This document shows positions 43,661 to 52,451 of a stretch of DNA of 64,000 bases, one piece after another. Position numbers and translations under genes: made by a program. Position 1 is the first letter of the stretch. Each line of letters opens with the position of its first letter. Source of the DNA: Pedobacter sp. BAL39. Lineage in GTDB: Bacteria; Bacteroidota; Bacteroidia; Sphingobacteriales; Sphingobacteriaceae. The stretch spans positions 124,001 through 188,000 of the forward strand of contig NZ_ABCM01000008.1 in NCBI RefSeq assembly GCF_000170795.1, written 5' to 3'. The notes below the pieces were generated by a model. That model was not told the DNA's origin. It did not search any database and saw only the letters and a list, made by a program, of their open reading frames with translations.

Positions 43661-43966
43661 TTACTGACCGAACATTCCTCCGAGACCTCCGAGCATATCT
43701 TTGGTCGCTGCCTGCATTTCTGTGGCACTTACCTGATCTGCCTGTGCCAGCGCTTTATTGATGGCGGTAAGCAACAGCTCTTCGAGCTCTTCTTTGTCGG
43801 CTTCTTTGTAAAAAGCCTCTTCAATCTCTACCGAGGTAATGGTTTTATTGGCTGTTGCTGTGACACGGATGGCGCCACCTTCCACCTCACCAAATACAGA
43901 AACGTGATCCAGTCTCTTTTTGATTTCATCGGCCTTCTGTTGTGCGGCCATTAATTTGTCGAACAT
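43661..43966 (-). CDS. YbaB/EbfC family nucleoid-associated protein
   Basis: A 101-residue protein starting at MFDKLMAAQQKADEIKKRL. The YbaB fold is seen in the helical N terminus, the central strands (VEGGAIRVTATANKTITSVEIEE) and the methionine/glycine-rich tail MLGGLGGMFGQ. YbaB dimers bind DNA without strict sequence specificity and help organise the nucleoid. The common recR/dnaX neighbours are absent here. Confidence 0.9.
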   Translation of the reverse strand: MFDKLMAAQQKADEIKKRLDHVSVFGEVEGGAIRVTATANKTITSVEIEEAFYKEADKEELEELLLTAINKALAQADQVSATEMQAATKDMLGGLGGMFGQ

Positions 43967-44305
43967 ATGAATCGTTTTTTTATGTAAAAACGAAATTAAG
44001 GCAATTTGGTTTAAACAAATCACCGGGAATGAACATTTATCAGTATTTTAACAATTAGATGTTTTAACAGCTATTTTTGACTTGCTTGCAGGTCTTAATG
44101 GGCTGGCAGACCGGTATGCCGGAAAAGTGGGTTGGAAAAGGAGACTGGAGAAAGAAGGTGCGGAAGAAAGCATATCAGACTGGAAAGGTAAAAACGAAAA
44201 TAGCGGTATGTGCTTTGCAGAGGTTTTAATTGCATGTTTGTACTTGGATATATACCCCTAAACATACAGCGCTGAAAGCGGAGAATCGTCTCCATAAAAA
44301 AGACC
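43967..44305 (+). other. 339-base intergenic region with a possible small ORF
   Basis: A TAnnTTTG match (TATTTTTG, 44072-44079) precedes an ATG at 44098 that opens a 43-codon ORF ending at 44229, encoding a very basic peptide (RKKVRKKAYQTGKVKTK). No database comparison was possible, and no further signal supports expression. Otherwise nothing recognised. Confidence 0.3.
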
Positions 44306-44641
44306 ATGGAAAATAATGAAATGGAAAATAAAGAGCTAACGCCATCGCCGAAATACGATCAGGAGCGACAGTCTTCTATCAGTGTACAGCTGATTGTTGG
44401 CATCATCATTCTGATGATCCTCTTCCTGAATGTACCCCACAACACTGAGGATGAAAAGTTGTTCCAGGTGCCGTTGATTAGTGGCATGGTGACCGTTCTG
44501 CTCGGAGCTTATGTTTTTATGTACAGGGGGAAGGGGCATGTGGCGGGCAAAGTCCTCTTTATCATTTCACTGATCATTACAGGCGTCCTTATTGCCGGCC
44601 TGATTTTTATCATTGGCCTGGGCCAGGCATTCCAGCATTAA
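44306..44641 (+). CDS. Small membrane protein of unknown function
   Basis: A 111-residue protein with an acidic, Lys/Glu-rich N terminus (~1-24) and three predicted membrane helices (~25-42, ~53-71, ~80-103). No recognised family. It is followed after 19 bases by a DUF2931-like lipoprotein-type gene on the same strand, so the two probably form a unit. Hydrophobicity and codon pattern support a real gene. Confidence 0.65.
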   Translation: MENNEMENKELTPSPKYDQERQSSISVQLIVGIIILMILFLNVPHNTEDEKLFQVPLISGMVTVLLGAYVFMYRGKGHVAGKVLFIISLIITGVLIAGLIFIIGLGQAFQH

Positions 44642-44660
44642 TACGGATTAACGAATCATC

Positions 44661-45365
44661 ATGAAGAAACTAAATACGTTCAATAAGATCCTTCTGGTCA
44701 CGGCTGTGCTTCTGGGGTTGGCAACGCTGATCCGCTTTCTCAGTTATCACTCCAGTCCACGGTATTACTATGACGCCTCTGTATCTTTTCCTACTGATTT
44801 GCCAGTCAGGGTCTGGACGGCGAAGTTATTGCTCGAAGGGAAGGATGAAAAGCGCATCCAGACAAAGTCGGTCTCTGATGGCTATGGGAGCTGGGGATTT
44901 GGTGATTCTCCCGTGATTGATCACAAAGAGCGGCTACCACTTGCTGTTGTGATCAGTTACGCCTCCTTTCGCGACAAGGCCTTTTACAGGGATACCATTC
45001 CGCTGCCCCTTGATACCCTCCGCAGTATTTTTGAGACAGAGGAGGCACGCGGGTTGCGTACTTCAATTTATGGGATGCCAGAGGTAAAGCGGTTCAACAT
45101 CGTGCTGGGTATCGCCAATAGAGGAAATGTCGTGATCTGGATCCAGGGAGAGGAGTTTGAACGTACACTGCTGAAACATCATATCGATGCCTACGTCCCC
45201 AGGAAAAAAGGAGATGACTTTTTTCAGCGGGTGGCATCATCACCAAAGGATTATTTCAGTAGGGAGTTCGAATCCGACAGTCTGCGGATTCAGGAATCTG
45301 GTGGGGTTGGGGAAAAGGAGGTCAACTATATCGATACCCCTTCACATTATTTGCGTGGATATTAG
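44661..45365 (+). CDS. DUF2931-like membrane-anchored protein
   Basis: A 234-residue protein with an N-terminal membrane anchor (residues ~10-28, ILLVTAVLLGLATLIRFL) and no lipobox. The extracytoplasmic domain has the order seen in DUF2931 proteins: a basic-aromatic start (YYYDASVSFPTDLPVRVW), the segment PLAVVISYASFRDKAFYRDTIPLP, and a later GNVVIWIQG strand. Function unknown. The family assignment is moderately sure. Confidence 0.65.
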   Translation: MKKLNTFNKILLVTAVLLGLATLIRFLSYHSSPRYYYDASVSFPTDLPVRVWTAKLLLEGKDEKRIQTKSVSDGYGSWGFGDSPVIDHKERLPLAVVISYASFRDKAFYRDTIPLPLDTLRSIFETEEARGLRTSIYGMPEVKRFNIVLGIANRGNVVIWIQGEEFERTLLKHHIDAYVPRKKGDDFFQRVASSPKDYFSREFESDSLRIQESGGVGEKEVNYIDTPSHYLRGY

Positions 45366-45380
45366 ACCCGCATAGGTGTT

Positions 45381-45412
45381 AAAAAAGCCATGCTCCTTCG
45401 GGCATAGCTTTG
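45381..45412 (-). terminator. Probable terminator of the old yellow enzyme gene
   Basis: Stem AAAGC-ATGC / GCAT-GCTTT with one mismatch and six T's on the minus strand. It lies 70 bases past the stop codon of the minus-strand gene. Confidence 0.55.
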
Positions 45413-45481
45413 ATTCATAAGTAGATATAATGTTTTGCTGCGTTTCTCTGTCGGTGTTGTAAGCACTTACGGAAACGAAAG

Positions 45482-46558
45482 CTATCTGGTTTTCCTGGGT
45501 TTTGCCCTTTCGTACTGATGAGGCCATTCCGGTTCTTCCTGCAGCTGGTAGGCGGCATGCAATGGGAAGTAAGGATCCCTGAGCAGCTCACGCGCCAGGA
45601 AGATCAGATCTGCCTGCTTTTCACGAAGGATGTCTTCGGCCTGCTGTGCTTCAGTGATGAGCCCTACGGCTCCTGTAAGAATGCCGGTTTCGTTCTTGAT
45701 GGCTTCTGCAAACTGCACCTGGTAACCCGGGAATACCGGAATCTGCTGATGGATGGCCAGGCCACCCGATGAGCAGTCGATCAGGTCCACGCCTTTCTCC
45801 TTCAATATCGCGGACAACTTCAGGGATTCTTCGGGCGTCCAGCCTCCCTCAGCCCAGTCGGTAGCCGATATGCGCACAAACAGCAGTCGTTCGTCCGGCC
45901 ATACCTGTTGTACGTCTTCCAGGACCTCCATAAGCAGTCGGATCCTGTTTTCAAAACTCCCGCCATACTCGTCTGTACGCTGGTTGCTCAATGGAGAAAG
46001 AAACTGGTGGAGGAGATAGCCATGAGCTGCATGCAACTCGATCACCTGGTAACCTGCTTCTAAAGACCTTGCTGCCGCGTCGCGAAAATCTTTCTTCACC
46101 TTTTCGATGCCCTCCACGTCGAGTGCCATTGGTGCTTCGTCGCCCTCGCGAAAGGGGATGGCACTGGGTGCGTAGGCCTGGTATCCTCCATCCTGAAGCG
46201 TTACCTGAGTACCGCCCTGCCATGGTGGAAGGGTACTCGCCTTGCGACCCGCATGGGCCAGCTGAATGCCCGCCAGGGAGCCGTTGGCATGAATGAAGTC
46301 TGTAATCCGCTTCAACATCGGCAGGTGTTCATCTTTCCAGATGCCAATATCAGCACTGCTGATCCGTCCTTCGGGAGAGACCGCACTGGCCTCTTGTATG
46401 ATGAGCGCCGCACCGCCGACAGCCCTCGAGCCTAAATGCACCAGATGCCAGTCGCTGGCAAAGCCGTCTTCGGCAGAATACTGGCACATAGGGGATACGA
46501 CAATCCTGTTTTTCAGGGTAACACCTTTGATGGTGAGCGGGGATAATAAAACTGACAT
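45482..46558 (-). CDS. Old yellow enzyme family NADPH dehydrogenase (YqjM/NamA-like)
   Basis: A 358-residue FMN-dependent TIM-barrel ene-reductase. The class of YqjM is indicated by C25 in SPMCQYS (redox-tuning cysteine), Y27, and the substrate-binding H176/H179/Y181 in ELHAAHGYLL. The HAGRKAS motif is also typical. It reduces activated C=C bonds using NADPH, usually in detoxification. It stands alone; a single-gene transcript ending at the hairpin near 45400 is likely. Confidence 0.93.
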   Translation of the reverse strand: MSVLLSPLTIKGVTLKNRIVVSPMCQYSAEDGFASDWHLVHLGSRAVGGAALIIQEASAVSPEGRISSADIGIWKDEHLPMLKRITDFIHANGSLAGIQLAHAGRKASTLPPWQGGTQVTLQDGGYQAYAPSAIPFREGDEAPMALDVEGIEKVKKDFRDAAARSLEAGYQVIELHAAHGYLLHQFLSPLSNQRTDEYGGSFENRIRLLMEVLEDVQQVWPDERLLFVRISATDWAEGGWTPEESLKLSAILKEKGVDLIDCSSGGLAIHQQIPVFPGYQVQFAEAIKNETGILTGAVGLITEAQQAEDILREKQADLIFLARELLRDPYFPLHAAYQLQEEPEWPHQYERAKPRKTR

Positions 46559-46672
46559 AATTTGATCGATTTAAAGCAAAGTAACAAACAGCTATCGGGA
46601 ATGTTCACTTTCAAAAGCAATCAAAACACTGGGATGACAAGCTGAATACAGGCATGACATTGCAGGATGCGG

Positions 46673-47830
46673 TTATCTGGCTGCGGGTTTCATCAGCTGA
46701 CTGTTAAAAGCGACAAATAATTTGAACAGCTGCTCATAGGCAGTCAGGGGAAGCGTCGTTGCGCGATCATCGACATCGTGGTAGGCGCTGATGCCGCCCT
46801 GGGTATACATGAAAAATGCAGGTACACCGGATTCTGTAAAAAAATAATGGTCGCTGTTCGCTGCTTTTCCACGTGGGTTGATCTTTACCAGGTAATGGTG
46901 TTTGTTGTTGATCTCGTTGAGCAGCTCAAATTCTTTGGAATGAAGGGTCGCATTGACGACCGTGATGCCGGTGCCGCCGGTCCCGACCATATCTACATTG
47001 ATCAGAAAGCGGATGTTTTTAAGGTCTGTAAGCGGGTTTTCAGTGAAGTATTTTGAGCCCATCAGTCCGATCTCCTCTCCGGCAAAGCAGATGAATGCGA
47101 TGGTGTAGGGCTGCGGATGTTTTGCGTAATACTTTGCGAGGTTGAGCAGGAAGGAGACGCCACTGGCATTGTCGTTTGCACCGGGAAAGTAGGTGCCGTC
47201 GCCCATGCCGCCAAGGTGGTCGTAATGGGCGGTGATGAAGATGATCGAGTCGGGTTTGCTTTTCCCTCTGACCATCCCGCAGATGTTATCTGCTTTGAAT
47301 GCGGGGAGCAACTTGTTTTCCACGTGAAGCTCCATATCTTTTGGGGGGCCTTCAATGGCGCCAGTCCTTATTTCTATTCCGGTATAATCGGCCTGTTCAG
47401 GGGCGACAGACCAGGTCAGCTTGCCTTTAGTCCTTACAATCACACGCTGAGTGCTGTTGATGAAGGTTGTGCTGTCGCGCTGCATCAGCTTCATGTACCC
47501 CTCTCTGCCCTGGCTTTCCGGCATGACAATAAAGTCTTTGCCCGCCTGAAGCGCCTTACCATTGATCTTCAGCGACATCTTGCCGGGGAAGGTGTTCACG
47601 GGATAACTGAGCTCCTGCATAAAAGAATCGCCGGAAAGGGGCTGCAGCCCAGAGGCCTTAAATTCATTACTGATCAGCAGCGCGGCCTTTGCCATACCTT
47701 CATTGGTATACCCCCTTCCCCACAAGGTAGGAGAGGTAAGGGTGTCAATCATCTTTCTGGCATATGTCATGTCCTGCGCCAGAACGGGCTGCGCGGCGGC
47801 GATCAGCAGGATTAGTAAGTATTTCTTCAT
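46673..47830 (-). CDS. M28 family zinc metallopeptidase, secreted
   Basis: A 385-residue peptidase starting at MKKYLLILLIAAAQPVLAQ, a signal peptide cleaved after LAQ. The two-zinc site of M28 is complete: His in ITAHYDHLG, bridging Asp in GANDNASG, Glu pair in FAGEEIG, Asp in NVDMVG and the last His in AYHDVDD. It is probably a periplasmic aminopeptidase. The insert between signal and catalytic domain (~70-170) resembles a protease-associated or lid region. Confidence 0.92.
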   Translation of the reverse strand: MKKYLLILLIAAAQPVLAQDMTYARKMIDTLTSPTLWGRGYTNEGMAKAALLISNEFKASGLQPLSGDSFMQELSYPVNTFPGKMSLKINGKALQAGKDFIVMPESQGREGYMKLMQRDSTTFINSTQRVIVRTKGKLTWSVAPEQADYTGIEIRTGAIEGPPKDMELHVENKLLPAFKADNICGMVRGKSKPDSIIFITAHYDHLGGMGDGTYFPGANDNASGVSFLLNLAKYYAKHPQPYTIAFICFAGEEIGLMGSKYFTENPLTDLKNIRFLINVDMVGTGGTGITVVNATLHSKEFELLNEINNKHHYLVKINPRGKAANSDHYFFTESGVPAFFMYTQGGISAYHDVDDRATTLPLTAYEQLFKLFVAFNSQLMKPAAR

Positions 47831-48037
47831 ATTCGGTCTCAATATCGGTGGCTGTGGTATATTTTTTGTAATAAATATTCGCCCGCTAAGGGTGAATGTA
47901 AGCTAAAATATACCCTTTAGTAAATATAATATTTTTGAGTAGATGAGACTGAAAATTTTCTGCGGCTTTATGAGGGCCTGATAATCATCATTTTTGTCTT
48001 GTTTTTTACCTAAAAATGTAAAAAAATAAAAAACGTA

Positions 48038-48068
48038 TTGCACAACTCAATATTTATTTAAACCTTTG
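48038..48068 (+). promoter_or_regulatory. Candidate promoter of the arginine operon leader
   Basis: TTG at 48038-48040, 20-base spacer, AACCTTTG at 48061-48068 (one mismatch to TAnnTTTG). Confidence 0.4.
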
Positions 48069-48105
48069 CGCCTCAACTCATTTAAAGAATTATTAGAAAC
48101 AGAAA

Positions 48106-48240
48106 ATGATCAAGCAAATTATACATAAACTTTCAGTTGTTGAAGCAAAGAACATTGCTTCCAAAAGTTTATTTATTGAGCGCTTGCGACCCATATTTTC
48201 TGTAACCACCAACCGGCAAAATTATACGCCTCGTATTTGA
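48106..48240 (+). CDS. Possible 44-residue leader ORF
   Basis: ATG at 48106, 38 bases after a promoter-like -7 box, encodes MIKQIIHKLSVVEAKNIASK and 24 more residues, ending NRQNYTPRI. Four arginines fall in the last 19 residues (ERLRP, NRQ, PRI), the part of an attenuator peptide where stalling would matter. Two hairpins follow within 50 bases. No homology can be checked here, and nothing excludes a chance ORF. Confidence 0.35.
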   Translation: MIKQIIHKLSVVEAKNIASKSLFIERLRPIFSVTTNRQNYTPRI

Positions 48241-48247
48241 GTAATCT

Positions 48248-48288
48248 CTGAGTAATACTCAGCAGCATTTCCACAGAGGATTGCCTCT
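48248..48288 (+). other. Two adjacent hairpins before the GNAT gene
   Basis: CTGAGT-AAT-ACTCAG (48248-48262) and AGAGG-ATTG-CCTCT (48275-48288). Neither has a plus-strand T-run, so they are not simple terminators. Confidence 0.5.
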
Positions 48289-48335
48289 CAAAAAACAATT
48301 AATCAGAACATTCATATTTTTTCGTTATCATATTA

Positions 48336-49034
48336 ATGAATATAAACGATTTTATAGTGCAGGTTGCACTTCCTGAACATCGTGTCTTTGCAGAAGAAAT
48401 CTGCGAGGAAATGTTGGAGTCTGCAAAAGCACGCGGCACAGGTATTGCCAAGCGTTCACCGGAATATGTTGCAGGGAAGATCATCGACGGCAAGTCCGTG
48501 ATTGCTTTTCACAAGGACGGCACCTGGGCGGGTTTTTGCTATATCGAAACCTGGAGCCATGGACAGTTTGTAGCCAACTCCGGCCTCATCGTCAGCCCCA
48601 AATTCAGGAAAGCCGGTCTAGCCCACGCCATCAAGGAAAAAGTATTCGCTCTTTCCCGTCAGAAATATCCGAAGGCAAAAATATTCGGCCTTACTACGGG
48701 GCTTGCGGTGATGAAGATCAACTCTGATCTTGGTTATGAACCCGTCACTTACTCAGAGCTTACCCAGGATGAAGACTTCTGGAAAGGATGCCAGAGCTGC
48801 GTCAACTTCGAAATCCTCACCATGAAAGAGCGTAAAAACTGTATGTGTACCGCCATGCTGTACGATCCGGCTACGCAAAAACATGATGTCGCCAAAAAGT
48901 TTGCCGAAGAGCTGGAGAAAAAACCCAGACTGTATGAGCGCTTTATGCGCATCAAGCAACAACTCGTATTGAAAAAATCAACGAACAAAGGTGCCAAAGC
49001 CTTGTTCTTACTGTTCACCGTATTATTTAAATAG
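48336..49034 (+). CDS. GNAT-family N-acetyltransferase, first gene of the arg operon
   Basis: A 232-residue protein with a GNAT fold: acetyl-CoA-binding region SGLIVSPKFRKAGLAHAIKEK (~82-102) and the following strand-helix GLAVMKINSDLGYEPV. A C-terminal part contains C152xxC155 and C169xC171 (GCQSC, NCMC), a pattern of a metal site. It stands at the head of the arginine genes, and no argA or argJ is in the window. It may therefore be the N-acetylglutamate (or other N-acyl-glutamate) synthase; this is inferred from position. It is separated from argG by 13 bases. Confidence 0.75.
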   Translation: MNINDFIVQVALPEHRVFAEEICEEMLESAKARGTGIAKRSPEYVAGKIIDGKSVIAFHKDGTWAGFCYIETWSHGQFVANSGLIVSPKFRKAGLAHAIKEKVFALSRQKYPKAKIFGLTTGLAVMKINSDLGYEPVTYSELTQDEDFWKGCQSCVNFEILTMKERKNCMCTAMLYDPATQKHDVAKKFAEELEKKPRLYERFMRIKQQLVLKKSTNKGAKALFLLFTVLFK

Positions 49035-49047
49035 CTGTTATCTTAAG

Positions 49048-50241
49048 ATGAAGAAGAAAGTTGTATTAGCATTTAGCGGAGGTTTAGATACCTCATTTTG
49101 TTGTATTTACCTGGCACAGGACCGCGGACTGGAAGTCCATTCCGTGATCGTGAATACTGGTGGTTTCTCTGAGGAGGAGCTGCAGGAAATCGAAAAACGA
49201 GCTTATGCCCTTGGTGTTGCTTCTCATGCGGTAGTAGACGAAACTGCCAACTATTATGACGGCTGTATTAAATATCTGGTATTCGGCAATGTGCTGAAGA
49301 ATGCGACCTACCCACTGTCGGTAAGCGCTGAACGTGTAAGTCAGGCGACCGCTATTGCCAACTATGTCAAGAAAATAGGTGCCGACTATGTGGCACATGG
49401 CAGCACTGGTGCCGGCAACGACCAGGTGCGCTTTGACATGATCTTCAACATCATCATTCCCAACGTGGAAATCATTACGCCGATCAGAGATCTTAAGTTA
49501 TCCCGCGAAGCGGAGATTGCTTACCTGGCCAACCATGGCGTGGAATATAGTGCGGAGAAAGCAAGGTACTCCATCAATAAAGGTCTTTGGGGAACATCTG
49601 TAGGGGGAAAAGAAACGCTGACTTCTCATGAAACACTTCCTGAGGAGGCATGGCCAACACAGGTGTCAGAAACCGAAGCCCGTAAGCTGGAGCTGACCTT
49701 CGATAAAGGGGAGCTGGTTGCGATAGACGGCGAAAGCATGTCTCCGGTAAAAGCCATCCAGAAACTGCAGGCCATTGCTCAGCCTTATGGTATTGGCAGG
49801 GACATTCACGTGGGTGACACCATTATCGGAATCAAAGGGCGTGTGGGCTTTGAGGCCGCCGCACCGATGGTCATCATCAAGGCACATCATACTTTAGAAA
49901 AACATACGCTAACAAAATGGCAGCTTTCATGGAAAGAGCAGCTTTCTTCTTTCTACGGGAACTGGCTGCATGAAGGACAGTTCCATGATCCGATCATGAG
50001 AAATATCGAAGCTTTTCTCGCAGATACCCAGAAAACGGTGAGCGGAAAAGTGTTTGTAGAGTTGCTGCCATACCGATTCCAGATCATTGGCATCGAGTCT
50101 GCACATGACCTGATGAGCAACAAATTTGGAAGTTATGGGGAGATGAACAACGCCTGGACGGGTGAAGATGTAAAAGGTTTCTCCAAGATTTTTGGCAACC
50201 AGGTAATGATCTGGCATAAAGTGAACAGCAATGAAGGTTAG
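49048..50241 (+). CDS. argG: Argininosuccinate synthase
   Basis: A 397-residue enzyme starting at MKKKVVLAFSGGLDTSFCC; the longer frame from 48991 overlaps the GNAT gene and is rejected. The PP-loop SGGLDTS binds ATP. DYVAHGSTGAGNDQVRFD carries the citrulline/aspartate binding residues. It joins citrulline and aspartate to argininosuccinate, using ATP. It overlaps argC by 11 bases. Confidence 0.96.
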   Translation: MKKKVVLAFSGGLDTSFCCIYLAQDRGLEVHSVIVNTGGFSEEELQEIEKRAYALGVASHAVVDETANYYDGCIKYLVFGNVLKNATYPLSVSAERVSQATAIANYVKKIGADYVAHGSTGAGNDQVRFDMIFNIIIPNVEIITPIRDLKLSREAEIAYLANHGVEYSAEKARYSINKGLWGTSVGGKETLTSHETLPEEAWPTQVSETEARKLELTFDKGELVAIDGESMSPVKAIQKLQAIAQPYGIGRDIHVGDTIIGIKGRVGFEAAAPMVIIKAHHTLEKHTLTKWQLSWKEQLSSFYGNWLHEGQFHDPIMRNIEAFLADTQKTVSGKVFVELLPYRFQIIGIESAHDLMSNKFGSYGEMNNAWTGEDVKGFSKIFGNQVMIWHKVNSNEG

Positions 50242-51202
50242 GGCAGGGATTATAGGAGGTGCGGGGTATACGGGCGGAGAAATGCTGCGCCTGCTGCTCA
50301 ACCACCCCTCCGTGGAAATTGCGTTTGTGCACAGCAACAGCAATGTCGGGAACCTGATCTCAGATGTTCATACTGACCTTTTTGGGGATACTGACCTGCG
50401 CTTTACAGGAGAGGTGTCGCCAGACATTGATGTCCTGTTTCTATGCGTAGGCCATGGCGACGCGAAGAAGTTCCTGGATGCCAACCCGATTGCGGATCAT
50501 GTTAAAATCATTGACCTCAGCCAGGACTTCAGGCTGAAAGCTGCGGCTGCTGACAAATGGGTGTATGGATTGCCGGAACTCAACAGAGAACGCATCCAGT
50601 CGGCAAAATATATTGCCAACCCGGGTTGTTTTGCGACTTGCATACAGCTGGCATTACTGCCATTGGCCGCAAAAGGATTGTTGCCGGCGGAAGTGCACAT
50701 CAATGCAACAACCGGATCTACCGGTGCAGGGCAAAGCCTTGCGCCAACCTCACACTTCAGCTGGCGCAACAACAACCTTTCTGTTTATAAAGCTTTTGAA
50801 CACCAGCACCTCAATGAGATTGGCGAAAGCCTGCTGCAGCTGGATGATGCATTTGACGGCATCCTCAATTTCATTCCCCAGCGCGGTGATTTTACCAGGG
50901 GCATCCTTGCCGCCATCTACCTTGAAAGCGACCTTACTGAAGAGGAGGCGCTGAAAGTTTATGAAGACTACTATGCGGCACATCCTTTTACGCATGTCAG
51001 CAAGAAAAATATAGACCTGAAGCAGGTGGTGAACACCAACAAAGGCTTACTACATGTAGAAAAACATGGCAGCAAGCTGTTTATCGTGAGCATCATCGAC
51101 AACCTGCTGAAAGGAGCAAGCGGACAGGCTGTTCAGAATATGAACCTGATCTTCGGACTCGAAGAACGGCAGGGACTGGCATTGAAGGCAGCAGGGTTTT
51201 AA
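50231..51202 (+). CDS. argC: N-acetyl-gamma-glutamyl-phosphate reductase
   Basis: A 323-residue NADP-dependent reductase. The nucleotide-binding motif is IIGGAGYTGGEMLRLL and the catalytic cysteine lies in NPGCFATCIQLAL. It converts N-acylglutamyl phosphate to the semialdehyde, the third step of the pathway. The ATG lies inside the 3' end of argG. Its stop codon sits in the loop of a 9-bp hairpin. Confidence 0.95.
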   Translation: MKVRAGIIGGAGYTGGEMLRLLLNHPSVEIAFVHSNSNVGNLISDVHTDLFGDTDLRFTGEVSPDIDVLFLCVGHGDAKKFLDANPIADHVKIIDLSQDFRLKAAAADKWVYGLPELNRERIQSAKYIANPGCFATCIQLALLPLAAKGLLPAEVHINATTGSTGAGQSLAPTSHFSWRNNNLSVYKAFEHQHLNEIGESLLQLDDAFDGILNFIPQRGDFTRGILAAIYLESDLTEEEALKVYEDYYAAHPFTHVSKKNIDLKQVVNTNKGLLHVEKHGSKLFIVSIIDNLLKGASGQAVQNMNLIFGLEERQGLALKAAGF

Positions 51203-51249
51203 TTCCCCTGCTGCTCCCCGGAACGCCGGACTCACGCAGCGCCTGCTGC
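51188..51249 (+). other. Competing hairpins in the argC-argD junction
   Basis: GCAGCAGGG (51188-51196) can pair with CCCTGCTGC (51206-51214), enclosing the argC stop codon, or its inner part with CCTGCTGC (51242-51249). The two pairings exclude each other. Confidence 0.45.
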
Positions 51250-51279
51250 TTATTTTCCTTACCTAAAACTACCATTCAG

Positions 51280-52413
51280 ATGAATTTATTTGACGTATAC
51301 CCACTAAACAATATAGAAATTACCAAAGCATCGGCCAGCACTGTCTGGGATGCAGAAGGACAGGAATACCTGGACCTCTACGGAGGACATGCCGTGATCT
51401 CCATTGGCCACACACACCCGCACTATGTTAAAAGATTAACGGAGCAGCTTAATAAGGTAGGCTTCTACTCCAACTCGGTACTCATTCCCCTGCAGGCACA
51501 GCTGGCAGAAAAACTGGGGCAGGTATCTGGTAAAACGGATTATCAGCTGTTTTTGTGTAATTCCGGTGCCGAGGCAAATGAGAATGCCCTGAAGCTGGCT
51601 TCTTTTTACAATGGCAGAAAAAAAGTGATTGCCTTTAAAGGTGCATTCCACGGAAGAACTTCCCTGGCGGTAGCAGCAACGGATAATCCTAAAATTGTTG
51701 CTCCAGTAAATGAAACAGAAAACATCATCTTTCTTCCCCACAATGACGTTGCTGCTTTGAAACAGGCTTTTGCCGATCACGGCAGGGAGATCTCTGCGGT
51801 CATCATTGAAGGGATCCAGGGTGTAGGAGGGATCAAAGAAGCTGCTGTTGAGTTCCTGCAGGAGATCCGCAGCCTTTGCGATGCCCATAATGCTGTTTAT
51901 ATCGCTGATAGTGTCCAATGTGGTTACGGAAGAACCGGGTTATTTTACGCTCATGATTATGCCGGGGTATCGGCCGATGTGTATACCATGGCTAAAGGCA
52001 TGGGCAATGGCTTTCCTGTTGCAGGGATCTCCATCGCACCGAAGTTTAAACCATGGCATGGCATGCTGGGTACCACTTTTGGCGGTAACCACCTGGCCTG
52101 CGCAGCGGCACTGGCAGTATTGGAGGTGATGGAGCAGGATGAACTGATGAAAAATGCAGCAGAGGTAGGCGGCTACCTGATAGAGGAGCTGAAGAAAATC
52201 GAGGGCATTAAGGAGGTCCGCGGACGTGGGCTGATGATCGGGATCGAGCTGCCTGAAAGCCTTCCCAATGTTAAAAAGGACTTGCTGTTCAAATACCGCA
52301 TCTTTACCGGTGAAGCGAAGCCCAATGTCATCAGGTTACTGCCGGCACTCAACTTAACAATAGCACAGGCAGACCAGTTTTTAAATAGTTTTAAACTTGC
52401 TTTAAAGGGCTAG
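51280..52413 (+). CDS. argD: Acylornithine aminotransferase
   Basis: A 377-residue PLP-dependent class III aminotransferase. Features: LDLYGGHAVISIGHTHP, the phosphate-binding CNSGAEANENALKLA, DSVQCGYGRTG and the PLP lysine in YTMAKGMGNGFPV. It transfers the amino group from glutamate to the N-acylglutamate semialdehyde. It follows argC after 77 bases containing hairpins, and precedes argF' by 38 bases. Confidence 0.93.
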   Translation: MNLFDVYPLNNIEITKASASTVWDAEGQEYLDLYGGHAVISIGHTHPHYVKRLTEQLNKVGFYSNSVLIPLQAQLAEKLGQVSGKTDYQLFLCNSGAEANENALKLASFYNGRKKVIAFKGAFHGRTSLAVAATDNPKIVAPVNETENIIFLPHNDVAALKQAFADHGREISAVIIEGIQGVGGIKEAAVEFLQEIRSLCDAHNAVYIADSVQCGYGRTGLFYAHDYAGVSADVYTMAKGMGNGFPVAGISIAPKFKPWHGMLGTTFGGNHLACAAALAVLEVMEQDELMKNAAEVGGYLIEELKKIEGIKEVRGRGLMIGIELPESLPNVKKDLLFKYRIFTGEAKPNVIRLLPALNLTIAQADQFLNSFKLALKG

Positions 52414-52451
52414 ACTGTGGTCGGCGCTTTAACCATAAAAAATATTTCAGC

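Larger units (their letters stand above)
47831..48335. other. 505-base leader region before the arginine operon
   Basis: An AT-rich region between the divergent M28 peptidase gene and the GNAT gene. It contains a TAnnTTTG match on the plus strand (TATTTTTG, 47930-47937), a better promoter candidate at 48038-48068, a 44-codon ORF at 48106-48240 and two small hairpins at 48248-48288. The arrangement suggests a transcribed leader for the arg operon. Confidence 0.5.

Noticed and set aside
45264..45273. GTTCGAATCC, identical to a tRNA T-loop
   Set aside because: It lies inside a coding frame, the flanking bases do not form a T-arm stem, and no acceptor or anticodon arm can be folded.
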